57,296 nt of DNA from positions 1-57,296 of the forward strand of contig CAIYRS010000009.1 of assembly GCA_903928685.1 (NCBI GenBank). Reading direction: 5' to 3'. Every line of letters begins with the position of its first letter. Position 1 is the first letter of the stretch. Made by a program: the position numbers and the translations under genes. The DNA is from an uncultured Methylococcaceae bacterium (GTDB lineage: Bacteria; Pseudomonadota; Gammaproteobacteria; Methylococcales; Methylomonadaceae). This document shows, in pieces, positions 42,692 to 50,208 of this stretch. Below the pieces are notes generated by a model. It saw nothing but the letters and a program-made list of their open reading frames with translations. It ran no database searches and had not been told where the DNA came from.

Positions 42692-43473
42692 CAAAGGGGC
42701 TGGACTCTTGGTCAAATTTTATAGAATTAACAGAACGTAGAAATTTATTAGTGCATTGCGATGGCATTGTTTCCTCACAATATATTTCTGTTTGTAGAAA
42801 ACATGGCATTCCCTTAGCTGATATTCCCCAAATAGGGACTAAATTAGAAAGCAATAATATTTATATTACAAACTCTTATAGGTGTTTATACGAGCTTGGA
42901 ACAAAGTTAACTCATGTTTTATGGAGGAAGCTATTGCCAGCTAACCTGGATGACTCTGATTCAAGCTTGATTGAAATTTCATATAACCTAATACATGAAG
43001 AAGATTATGATTTAGCTGCAAGAATCTTGGACTTTTCAACATGCACATTAAAAAAATGGAAAAGTGATTCAAATAGAAGGGTCTTTGTAATCAATAGAGC
43101 ACAAACTTACTACCATTCTGGTATACCAGAAAAGTGTAAAGACATTTTAAATAAAGAGGATTGGTCATCGTGCAGCGATGAATACCAAATTTGCGTAGCA
43201 GTACTTTTAAGTGACTACTATAAAGCTGTTCAAATTATGAAAAGGATTGGAAATACTGGTCCAATTTCTGAAGCTGATTATTTAGATTGGCCTGTATTCA
43301 GAGACTTCAGATTATCAAATGAATTTTCAACCACCTTCGAAGAAATATTTAATAAAAAGCCAGTGAATATCTCAAAAATTGTTTCTGAACCGGACATTGA
43401 AGAAATATTTGGTGAAGAATTAAAAGAATTTGAAGAGTTAAAAGAAGAAATATTAGGAAAAGTTTCAGATTAG
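42661..43473 (+). CDS. C-terminal part of a frameshifted HEPN-like protein
   Basis: This frame opens just after a TGA at 42658, with an ATG inside the end of the upstream gene (overlap 31 nt). Residues 16-40 contain IELTERRNLLVHCDG, where RNLLVH matches the R-N-x3-H signature of HEPN ribonuclease domains, here as in HEPN domains with a preceding W-x-x-L-E-K segment. The long C-terminal part is helical and ends very acidic (EELKEFEELKEEI). If the A7 run had one more A, the two parts would be a single ORF. Function is unknown; HEPN proteins often act in phage defence or toxin-antitoxin systems. Confidence 0.6.
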   Translation: MVRKKFNLPLTKGLDSWSNFIELTERRNLLVHCDGIVSSQYISVCRKHGIPLADIPQIGTKLESNNIYITNSYRCLYELGTKLTHVLWRKLLPANLDDSDSSLIEISYNLIHEEDYDLAARILDFSTCTLKKWKSDSNRRVFVINRAQTYYHSGIPEKCKDILNKEDWSSCSDEYQICVAVLLSDYYKAVQIMKRIGNTGPISEADYLDWPVFRDFRLSNEFSTTFEEIFNKKPVNISKIVSEPDIEEIFGEELKEFEELKEEILGKVSD

Positions 43474-43489
43474 CTTACAACTCTTTATT

Positions 43490-43590
43490 GTTCCCACGCT
43501 CTGCGTGGTAACGCATCATGCAACGCTCCGGCGTTGCGTAAGGCGACGCTGGAGCGTCACGGGCGGCATTCCCACGCAGAGCGTGGGAAC
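43490..43590. repeat. REP unit adjacent to the REP-associated transposase
   Basis: GTTCCCACGCTCTGCGTGG (43490-43508) and its complement (43572-43590) enclose two short hairpins (CAACGC/GCGTTG and GACGCT-GG-AGCGTC). It sits 50 bp upstream of the RAYT gene, the usual REPtron arrangement. Ends of the same sequence recur at 45560-45806 and 51439-51466. Confidence 0.85.
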
Positions 43591-43640
43591 GATAGACTCT
43601 CTACAACATATTTTCTTTACTTTTAACCTCCGCCACCCTT

Positions 43641-44171
43641 ATGGGCAGAAGCCGTTACCTCATCACCGAACCGGACAAGCCGCATTTTATGACCTGCACG
43701 GTGCTGGAGTGGTTGCCTGTTTTTACCCGCCCTGAAACCTTCAACATCATCGTCGATTGCTGGCGTTACCAACAGCAACATTCTGGCTTAAAGCTGTACG
43801 GTTACGTCATCCTGGAAAACCATCTGCATTTTATTGCCCAAGCACCCGATTTACGCAAGTGCGTGGACAGTTTTAAATCCTATACGGCGCGGCAATTGAT
43901 TGATTATCTGCAAGCCCAGCAAGCCACGCGGTTATTGGATAGGCTGAGCTTTGCCAAACGGGCACATAAAACCGACCGTGAGTTTCAGTTCTGGCAGGAA
44001 GGCGTCCATGCCGAGTGGGTATTTAACGAGGCGATGATGCGGGAGAAATTGGACTATATCCACTACAATCCGGTGAAACGCGGCTATGTTAATCTGCCAG
44101 AGCATTGGTGTTATTCCAGTGCGGGGAATTATGCGGGGATGGCGGGCGTACTTGAGGTTGCTGTTTGGTGA
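43641..44171 (+). CDS. REP-associated tyrosine transposase (RAYT, IS200/IS605-like Y1 family)
   Basis: The 176-residue protein opens MGRSRYLITEPDKPHFMTCT, carries the metal-binding H-x-H in ENHLHFIAQ and the likely catalytic tyrosine in DSFKSYTARQL, and ends with EKLDYIHYNPVKRGYVNLPE followed by HWCYSSAGNY, a RAYT hallmark. RAYTs are single-strand nucleases that move or maintain REP sequences. Its own REP sits directly upstream. It lies inside the accessory segment that splits the Ter cluster. Confidence 0.92.
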   Translation: MGRSRYLITEPDKPHFMTCTVLEWLPVFTRPETFNIIVDCWRYQQQHSGLKLYGYVILENHLHFIAQAPDLRKCVDSFKSYTARQLIDYLQAQQATRLLDRLSFAKRAHKTDREFQFWQEGVHAEWVFNEAMMREKLDYIHYNPVKRGYVNLPEHWCYSSAGNYAGMAGVLEVAVW

Positions 44172-44224
44172 TGGCGTAACCCTACCTAGAAAAATGCAAT
44201 ACACTGATTTTAATACATAAAGCT

Positions 44225-44389
44225 TTAAGGAATCGCTGAACTAATCGATTCCGATCATGCTTCGACAGGCTCAGCACGAACGGAATCAATTAGTTACCGT
44301 TCGGCCTCGCCTGCATGGATGAAGGAGGTAGAGCAACGCAGGAGCAGTTGCCGAGAGCCTGTCGAAGGCTTTGTTCAGCGATTCCTTAA
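44225..44389. repeat. MITE-like repeat of the CTTCGACAAGCTCAG family, copy 2 (interrupted)
   Basis: TTAAGGAATCGCTGAAC (44225-44241) and GTTCAGCGATTCCTTAA (44373-44389) are perfect 17-bp terminal inverted repeats. The interior matches the copy at 35509-35626 except for the 47-bp insertion at 44308-44354. The element fills about half of the 357-bp gap between the RAYT and methyltransferase genes; I see no other gene there. Confidence 0.88.
44308..44354. mobile_element. 47-bp insertion element, copy 2 (inside a different repeat)
   Basis: The host repeat's CGTTCGGCCT-GAGCTTGTCG (compare 35582-35601) is split by 47 bp starting CGCCTGCATGGATGAAGG and ending GAGCAGTTGCCGA. It differs from the copy at 37165-37211 at two positions and has exactly the same length and ends. 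Confidence 0.85.
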
Positions 44390-44528
44390 CTTAATGATGT
44401 AAGATCGACGTAACAACCCCTCCCCAAATAAAGTCGATTTACACGCAGCGTTCTTTGACTGCAATTTTGACAAGAACAGCATTAAAGTCATTTACAATAT
44501 ACTTCTTTTATTTCCTATTTGGCGCACA

Positions 44529-45293
44529 ATGAAATCCAGATCCCTTTTTAATTATATTTACGCTATTTATAGCCTGTATGAATTGCGTTATGGCAAAGTT
44601 TTGTTAAACAACTACGGATATTCACCAACAGAAATTACAAAAGAAAACGCCTTACAGTTGCAGTTTTATACGGAATTAATGAAAGCAGGTGAGGTTTCTC
44701 AAACCGACGCATTAAATATATGTGAAGTGGGCTGTGGGCAAGGACACGGCGGGATTTATTTACTGAACAACATCTTGAGTGACAAGTGTCAATTTACCGG
44801 ATTAGAAGGATCGGATGTCGCTTTTCTGTATTGCAAATTCAAACATCGAAAACAAAAAAACGCCCGTTTTATACTTAATCGCCAAGGCGTACCGTCGCCT
44901 GATAACTATTTCGACGTATTCATAAGTTTGGAAACCGGGATTCCCCGGGATGATGAGCAGCTAAAAGAGATATACCGCAGCCTAAAGCCATCAGGTGCTT
45001 TCATTTTTTATGAAACCTATGACATGGCTCATGATAGTGAACCTGATGCACAATTGAAAAATGCAGGCTTTAATATAGTTAAGAAAACCAATGTTACGGC
45101 AAATATCCTAGGCTCTATGGTTGAAGATAATGGTAGAAAATTAAAATATCTCTCCAAACTTTGGTTTTTACCTAAAAAAACACAAACGTATTTGGGTAAT
45201 TATTGGGGAATGGTTGATTCAAAGAAATTTGAAATTTATTCTAATAACCATCGTAATGGTTTTATTTACGTTATAACTAAACCAGCGGTTTAA
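44529..45293 (+). CDS. Class I SAM-dependent methyltransferase
   Basis: The 254-residue protein has the SAM-binding motif I ICEVGCGQGHGGIYLL, an acidic motif II (FTGLEGSD) and motif IV-like NYFDVFISLETGIPRDDEQL. The N-terminal helix region resembles methyltransferases of small hydrophobic or phenolic substrates, but I cannot name a substrate. It lies in the AT-rich accessory segment between the two halves of the Ter module with repeats on both sides. It is probably cargo rather than part of the Ter pathway. Confidence 0.82.
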   Translation: MKSRSLFNYIYAIYSLYELRYGKVLLNNYGYSPTEITKENALQLQFYTELMKAGEVSQTDALNICEVGCGQGHGGIYLLNNILSDKCQFTGLEGSDVAFLYCKFKHRKQKNARFILNRQGVPSPDNYFDVFISLETGIPRDDEQLKEIYRSLKPSGAFIFYETYDMAHDSEPDAQLKNAGFNIVKKTNVTANILGSMVEDNGRKLKYLSKLWFLPKKTQTYLGNYWGMVDSKKFEIYSNNHRNGFIYVITKPAV

Positions 45294-45390
45294 TATTGGC
45301 CTAGTAGAAACCGCAATCATCATCAAACAGTTAATCAGTGCAGTCAGCTGTTATCACAGCATCCGGCAATTGCGTTGAACAGGCGGTGTC

Positions 45391-45507
45391 ACCTGCCCGC
45401 ATTGCAACAGCGGCGACGACACTATCTGGCGCGGCTTCGACAGCCTGCAACGCCTTTGCTAGCGTTACCAAGACAAGGCTTGCGGCAGAAGCTTTGAAAT
45501 GAACTAC
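45391..45507 (+). pseudogene. Relic of a zinc-finger transposase N-terminus
   Basis: In one frame the DNA reads TCPHCNSGDDTIWRGFDSLQ, then RLC, a TAG stop, and RYQDKACGRSFEMNY. The CPHC and ACGRSF segments recall the N-terminal C-x2-C...C-x2-C zinc ribbon of IS1- or IS1595-type transposases (CPHC ... RYxCKxCGRxF), with one cysteine lost (D for C) and an internal stop. No downstream transposase domain remains. Confidence 0.5.
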
Positions 45508-45559
45508 CTAACCATACCGCGCTGGCTTACTTCCGATTTATGCCTTTTTATCGTTTTTT

Positions 45560-45806
45560 ATCGTTCCCACGCTCTGCGTCACTGCCATTAAGTTAATGAA
45601 ATTAATTTTAAAATCAAATTGTTAAAAAATCCGTAAAACGCCTGTTGTAGGGTGCAATAGGCGATAGCCGTATTGCACCGCATGTTGGATTTCAAGCATC
45701 CGGCGTATTACGCTATCGCTAATACGCCCTACGACATTGTTATCTTTTTGAAATTAAAGGTATAAATCCTTAACTTTATGGCAGTGACGCAGAGCGTGGG
45801 AACGAT
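45560..45806. mobile_element. 247-bp MITE-like element with 37-bp terminal inverted repeats
   Basis: The left end (45560-45596) and right end (45770-45806) are inverted copies of 37 bp with one mismatch, beginning ATCGTTCCCACGCTCTGCGT. The outer part equals the REP next to the RAYT gene, so that enzyme may mobilise it. The interior carries two more REP-like hairpins (GGTGCAATA/TATTGCACC and GGCGTATTA/TAATACGCC). No ORF is present. The 652-bp gap between the methyltransferase and StiP genes holds this element and the transposase relic. Confidence 0.8.
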
Positions 45807-45945
45807 GTAAGCGCGGGAACGATAAAAGAGTTGCAGATATTACGAGCTGCGTAACATCAGTTAACTACACAACCCAGCCATACCGCATTAAACTTCCTTT
45901 CGATTTATGCCTTTACGGCATCCCAACCCATCTCACCCACACACC

Positions 45946-47031
45946 ATGACCCAAATCCCCTTCTCCGGCAGTTACCCACCCAACGATGTCCAGTTCCTAC
46001 TCAAACAAATCACTATCGAAAACACCCCAATAGCAGAGAAAGAAGCCTTAATCCAATCAGGACAAAAACACTACTCACAGATGCTCAGCCATGAATCTTT
46101 ACCCTCGGCAGCGTATTTGGATTTGTTCCAACAAGCGTTGGAGACGAACAAACAGCGGCTGGCGGCGGATATTATCAGTTTGGCGGCGGGGATAATCGGC
46201 ACACGTCCGCAAGGAATTACTTTGGTGTCGTTGGCGCGCGCGGGAACGCCTGTTGGCGTGTTGCTGAAGCGGGTATTGCAAGATTATCACCAGCTCAACG
46301 CCGCGCATTATTCCATTTCCATCATCCGCGATGTCGGTATTGATGCCAATGCGCTACGTTTTATCTTAAAACACCACGCGCCGGAAACACTGGTATTTGT
46401 CGATGGTTGGACGGGCAAAGGCGTGATTGGTCGGCAATTGGCGGCGAGTTTGCAGGCGTTTGCTGACAGCGACAGCGTGGTGATTCCTGCCGAACTTTAT
46501 GTGCTGGCGGATTTGTCCGGCACGGCAGCGGTGGCGGCTTCGGCGGAGGATTATTTGATTCCCTCGTGCATCCTCAATGCCACGGTTTCCGGCTTGGTCA
46601 GCCGATCAGTGTATGATCCGCACACCGCCGCTAGCGATGATTTCCACGGTTGCGTGTATTATCACGACTTTGCCGAGCAGGATTTGTCGCAGTTTTTTGT
46701 CGATGAAATTCTCGCCAGTGTGGCTGAGCAATGGGGCAACCCCATCCGCGCCGCGCACTATCAAACCGGACAAGCGGCAATCTCAGAGAAACTGCTTGCC
46801 GATTTGGCAACGCGCTATAATGTCAGCCAGAGCAATTTCATAAAACCGGGAATTGGTGAAGCCACCCGGGTGTTTTTACGCCGTGAAGCCCGATTATTGC
46901 TGTTACAAGACGATGCCGCCGAAGCCACCCTGCACTTAAGTTGGTTGGCAGAATCCCGCCACATTCCCATTGTCGTCTATCCCGACTTACCCTACCGCGC
47001 CGTGGCCTTAATTAAAGAGATGACTTTATGA
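45946..47031 (+). CDS. StiP-family protein of the Ter module (PRTase-like fold; annotated elsewhere as cysteine protease StiP)
   Basis: The start at 45946 (MTQIPFSGSYPPNDVQFLLK) gives 361 residues, the family length; a frame extension to 45907 precedes it. The PRTase-like core shows GITLVSLARAGTPVGVLLKR and a modified PRPP loop TLVFVDGWTGKGVIGRQL. The C-terminal 100 residues (NFIKPGIGEATRVFLRREAR and on) fit the RNA-binding PELOTA-like domain seen in this family. In Ter clusters it accompanies the PRTase/TRSP protein and a CitE-like enzyme. It overlaps the next gene by 4 nt. Confidence 0.87.
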   Translation: MTQIPFSGSYPPNDVQFLLKQITIENTPIAEKEALIQSGQKHYSQMLSHESLPSAAYLDLFQQALETNKQRLAADIISLAAGIIGTRPQGITLVSLARAGTPVGVLLKRVLQDYHQLNAAHYSISIIRDVGIDANALRFILKHHAPETLVFVDGWTGKGVIGRQLAASLQAFADSDSVVIPAELYVLADLSGTAAVAASAEDYLIPSCILNATVSGLVSRSVYDPHTAASDDFHGCVYYHDFAEQDLSQFFVDEILASVAEQWGNPIRAAHYQTGQAAISEKLLADLATRYNVSQSNFIKPGIGEATRVFLRREARLLLLQDDAAEATLHLSWLAESRHIPIVVYPDLPYRAVALIKEMTL

Positions 47032-47972
47032 CACTAAACCCCGCCAGACCCGCGTTATTTTCGCCTTGGCAACTGGGTGCGCCGTTATACATGCCCGCCC
47101 ATAGACCGGATTTAATGGCCTGTGCCAATGGTGAAAAACTGCCATTTTTACGCTCCATGATTTTCTGCACCGAAGATGCCGTCGCCACGGGCGATGTTGA
47201 TAGCAGCCTGCACCATCTCGGTTTATGCCTACAAGGCTTTCTGCCTATCAGCGGCAAATACCGTTTTATCCGCGCCCGCAACCCCGAAGTTTTAGCGCGG
47301 CTGTTAGATTTACCTGCCATTGCCAATATCGACGGCTTTGTGTTGCCAAAACTCACTATCGGCAACTTCAGCCGTTATTTTGATTTACTGCGCGGCACCG
47401 ATTTTAAAATCATGCCCACGCTAGAAACCCGCGAAGCTTTTGATTACAAAGCCTTATGCGAATTACGCGCGGCCTTCCTGCAAGCCGACATTTTCCCAAA
47501 AATCATCATGCTGCGGATTGGCGGCAATGATTTAATGAACCTGCTTGGCATAAGAAGGCCGCGCGGCATGACGCTTTACGAAACCCCGCTAGGGCCAGTC
47601 ATCTCGCAATTGCTGACGGTTTTTAGACCATACGGATTTGATTTGGCAGCGCCCGTATTTGAATACCTCAACGACACCACCAGCTTGCACAAAGAAATCC
47701 AACAAGACTTGGCCTATGGCTTAATCGGCAAAACCGCCATCCATCCCGCGCAAATCCAATTTATTGAAGCCGCCTACGCGGTCGATAACGATGCCTACCA
47801 AATGGCGCAAAGCCTGTGTGCCGAAGACGCGCCAGCGGTATTTAAAATGCACGAAGCCATGTGCGAAGTCGCCACCCACCAACGCTGGGCAACCGACATC
47901 ATCCATCGGCAACGTTGCTATGGTGTTAAAATGCCAGACTTGCAGGATGGCTATGCGGGGGTTACATTTTAG
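47028..47972 (+). CDS. HpcH/HpaI aldolase / CitE-like lyase of the Ter module
   Basis: The 314-residue TIM-barrel protein has the conserved segments GFVLPKLTIGNFSRYF, KIMPTLETREAFDY, KIIMLRIGGNDLMNLLGIRR and the C-terminal IGKTAIHPAQIQFIEAAYAV. These hold the magnesium-binding and substrate-binding positions of CitE-type lyases. It starts within the last codons of the StiP gene (ATGA overlap). In the predicted Ter pathway it makes or breaks a carbon-carbon bond of the metabolite's side chain. Confidence 0.88.
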   Translation: MTLNPARPALFSPWQLGAPLYMPAHRPDLMACANGEKLPFLRSMIFCTEDAVATGDVDSSLHHLGLCLQGFLPISGKYRFIRARNPEVLARLLDLPAIANIDGFVLPKLTIGNFSRYFDLLRGTDFKIMPTLETREAFDYKALCELRAAFLQADIFPKIIMLRIGGNDLMNLLGIRRPRGMTLYETPLGPVISQLLTVFRPYGFDLAAPVFEYLNDTTSLHKEIQQDLAYGLIGKTAIHPAQIQFIEAAYAVDNDAYQMAQSLCAEDAPAVFKMHEAMCEVATHQRWATDIIHRQRCYGVKMPDLQDGYAGVTF

Positions 47973-48047
47973 GTCATCAACAACATTTCGCTTTTCTCTG
48001 CCACTAAAAACAACACGTTCTTAAACGCCACCAACCAGGAGACACCC

Positions 48048-48500
48048 ATGAGTTTTGACAGCTTTTTAAGCCAACTAAAGAACAAAGCCAGTGAATTAAA
48101 AACCGAAGCCTTAAAGTTTAAAAACAAAGATTTCTTAAACGCGGCAATGGCAGGTTCTGCGTTGATTGCTATAGCAGATGGCAGTGTGAGCGCCGAAGAA
48201 AAACAAAAAATGATCCGCTTTATCGAAAGCAACGACGCACTTTCCGTGTTCCCAACCAGCGACGTAATTAAAGCCTTCCAAGAATTTATTACCCAACTGG
48301 AATTTGATAAAGACATCGGCGAAGCCAAAGCTTTTCAATCCTTGGGCAAAATGAAATCTAACAATGACGCAGCACGCTTGTTGATCCGCATGATTATCGC
48401 CATCGCTTCATCCGATGGTAATTTTGATGCCAGCGAGAAAAAAGTCGCCGCCCGTATTGCGACGGAATTGGGATTGAATCCGGCGGATTTTGAGCTTTAA
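48048..48500 (+). CDS. terB: TerB-family tellurite resistance protein
   Basis: TerB is an all-helical metal-binding protein that works with TerD and TerC at the membrane. The 150-residue sequence carries the two acidic metal-binding segments ALIAIADGSVSAEEKQKM and IAIASSDGNFDASEKKVAAR, arranged symmetrically. An AGGAGA ribosome-binding site lies 8 nt upstream. It is 75 bp after the CitE-like gene. No terC or terA is present in the window. Confidence 0.93.
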   Translation: MSFDSFLSQLKNKASELKTEALKFKNKDFLNAAMAGSALIAIADGSVSAEEKQKMIRFIESNDALSVFPTSDVIKAFQEFITQLEFDKDIGEAKAFQSLGKMKSNNDAARLLIRMIIAIASSDGNFDASEKKVAARIATELGLNPADFEL

Positions 48501-48528
48501 AAACTACTTCGATTGGTAAGCATTTAGA

Positions 48529-49119
48529 ATGATTTCATCTGCACTTTCTTTTTTCGAAAATTCAGACGATCCAATCGTGCGGATTATTTTTATAATTTTG
48601 ATAATTATCCCATTGCTTTATAACTTTTTTAGTCGCTTTTTACCGTTCTATAACGAAAATATTAAGCACTTAAAAGCAAAAAATATTGAGCAAGCACTTT
48701 CGAAACTGAAAGAGAATTCTGACGAATATTACTTACTTGAAGAATGTAAGGTACAAGAGCTTATCTATGTAAATACCAAACTGAGCCTTTCGGCGCTAGA
48801 GCGACCTATAGTGATTGATTGGCTAAGAAATAAGCCAGTCACCATTGAGCTTATAAAAAAAGCTTGGCCGCAAATAGTGTTTGAAGAAGGAAATCTAAAT
48901 CCACGTCTTTCAAAATATGAAAAGATTTTTATGTTGTATAGCTTGTTGGTAATGATTGGTTTAAGTGCTTATGGAACAATAATCTTAGATGCTTTAATTA
49001 AACAAGCATCCTACAAAGACCTTTTAATACCTTTGTTTTACTATTTTCTGGCGTTCCTAATGTTTAAACAGTCCGAACCAATGTTTAGTGCGCAAAAACT
49101 CATTAACAGACTTAAATAA
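48529..49119 (+). CDS. Hypothetical membrane protein
   Basis: The 196-residue protein has three predicted membrane segments: IVRIIFIILIIIPLLYNFFS (about residues 12-31), MLYSLLVMIGLSAYGTIILD (about 142-161) and LLIPLFYYFLAFLMF (about 170-184), with a charged domain between the first two. I recognise no family. It is AT-rich relative to terB and starts 28 bp after it, so it may be the last gene of the Ter operon or an addition. Confidence 0.65.
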   Translation: MISSALSFFENSDDPIVRIIFIILIIIPLLYNFFSRFLPFYNENIKHLKAKNIEQALSKLKENSDEYYLLEECKVQELIYVNTKLSLSALERPIVIDWLRNKPVTIELIKKAWPQIVFEEGNLNPRLSKYEKIFMLYSLLVMIGLSAYGTIILDALIKQASYKDLLIPLFYYFLAFLMFKQSEPMFSAQKLINRLK

Positions 49120-49130
49120 ATCAAAAAAAC

Positions 49131-49158
49131 TGGAGTGAAAAACATGTTTTTCACTCCA
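49131..49158. repeat. Perfect 28-bp palindrome with AACATGTT core, third copy
   Basis: The arm TGGAGTGAAAAACA is followed by its exact complement. Compared with the copies at 1655 and 39745 the positions GTCC/GGAC are GTGA/TCAC here: both arms changed together and pairing is kept. The ogt stop codon lies inside it. Confidence 0.88.
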
Positions 49159-49729
49159 ACCCCGCCTCACGCGCCAAGAGCAGGCGTTTTCTCTCTACCC
49201 CCCAGCGATACCCTGACAAACTGCCATCACGGCCTACCACCCGATGACACGGCACCAGCACCGCCAACGGATTCGCCGCACATGCCCCAGCAACAGCCCG
49301 CACCGCTTTCGGCCTCCCTATCTGCGCCGCCACCTCTGAATAACTCCGCGTTGCGCCAACAGGAATGGTTTGCAGACATTGCCAGACTTTTTTCTGAAAA
49401 TCCGTACCTGCGCCAGCCAAAGGCAAATCAAACGGAGCGGTTGGGCAATCAACAACAGCAACCACTTTAGCCAGTATTGCCATCAACAGCGGCTTATCAG
49501 TAACTAACGCCGCCTTCGGAAAACGTAGCTGCAATTCATCCAGCAATTGCCCTGCGCTATCGCCCAAAGCCAGCCAACAAATCCCGCTTGTATTCACAGC
49601 AACCAAAATACAGCCCAGCGAGCAAGTGCCGATGGCAAAACCAATGTCTTGCGGCTGGATAAACTCGTCTAACGCAGACCAAAGCAAAGGCGATGGTTGT
49701 TGGGATAATTCGGAGTTTTCGGTAGTCAT
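49151..49729 (-). CDS. ogt: Methylated-DNA--[protein]-cysteine S-methyltransferase
   Basis: Ogt repairs O6-methylguanine by moving the alkyl group to its own cysteine. The start at 49729 (MTTENSELSQQPSPLLWSAL) gives 192 residues; the longer open frame to 49942 runs through repeat DNA. The DNA-binding arginine and active site are visible in AVAGACAANPLAVLVPCHRV and GRDGSLSGYRWGVERKRLLL. The N-terminal part (FAIGTCSLGCILVAVNTSGI) resembles the Ada-type C-terminal protein. The stop codon is provided by the adjacent palindrome. Confidence 0.93.
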   Translation of the reverse strand: MTTENSELSQQPSPLLWSALDEFIQPQDIGFAIGTCSLGCILVAVNTSGICWLALGDSAGQLLDELQLRFPKAALVTDKPLLMAILAKVVAVVDCPTAPFDLPLAGAGTDFQKKVWQCLQTIPVGATRSYSEVAAQIGRPKAVRAVAGACAANPLAVLVPCHRVVGRDGSLSGYRWGVERKRLLLAREAGLE

Positions 49730-49763
49730 GTTTATAAACCTTAAGTATTTTTTAGATTTTTTT

Positions 49764-50112
49764 GTCCACGAACGGCACGAAAAAACACGAAAATAAATAG
49801 CTATTTGGTTATGGGTTAAATCTTTGTAACTTGGAGTGTAAACCTCGGTTTGCTTTGACTGGTAATCGTAAATCCGTTCGTCCTGAGCTTGTCGAAGGAT
49901 GGGCGGATTTACGTTTAGAGCATGTAGCCTTTCTCCATTCATCCTTCGACAAGCTCAGGACGAACGGAGAAAGACTACACCGCTCAAATTATTTGCCCGA
50001 CATGTCAAGAATGACTGAGAACTAGGCTTGCACTGTTAAAAGCTTAGGCTTGTACTCCAACCACCCGATTTAACCCACTACTTTTTCGTGTTTTTTCGTG
50101 CCGTTCGTGGAC
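49764..50112. repeat. 349-bp nested inverted repeat between ogt and ald
   Basis: Outer arms of 30 bp (49764-49793 and 50083-50112, starting GTCCACGAACGGCACG) are exact complements. A second layer is GGAGTGTAAACC near 49835 against GGCTTGTACTCC near 50047 (imperfect). The third layer is 27 bp (49874-49900 and 49941-49967), of the TCCTGAGCTTGTCGAAGGAT family. The element accounts for most of the 479-bp gap between ogt and ald. Confidence 0.85.
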
Positions 50113-50208
50113 AACCAATAATACCCTAGGCAACGCCGCCTTTAAGGTATATAAAATCGGAAAGGTCTTGATAAACCCAGCGTTCACATCCACCCACAGG
50201 AGTTTGCT

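Noticed and set aside
49135-49470. Proline-rich plus-strand ORF opposite ogt
   Set aside because: It is antisense to the conserved Ogt active-site region and starts within a palindrome; there is no independent support.
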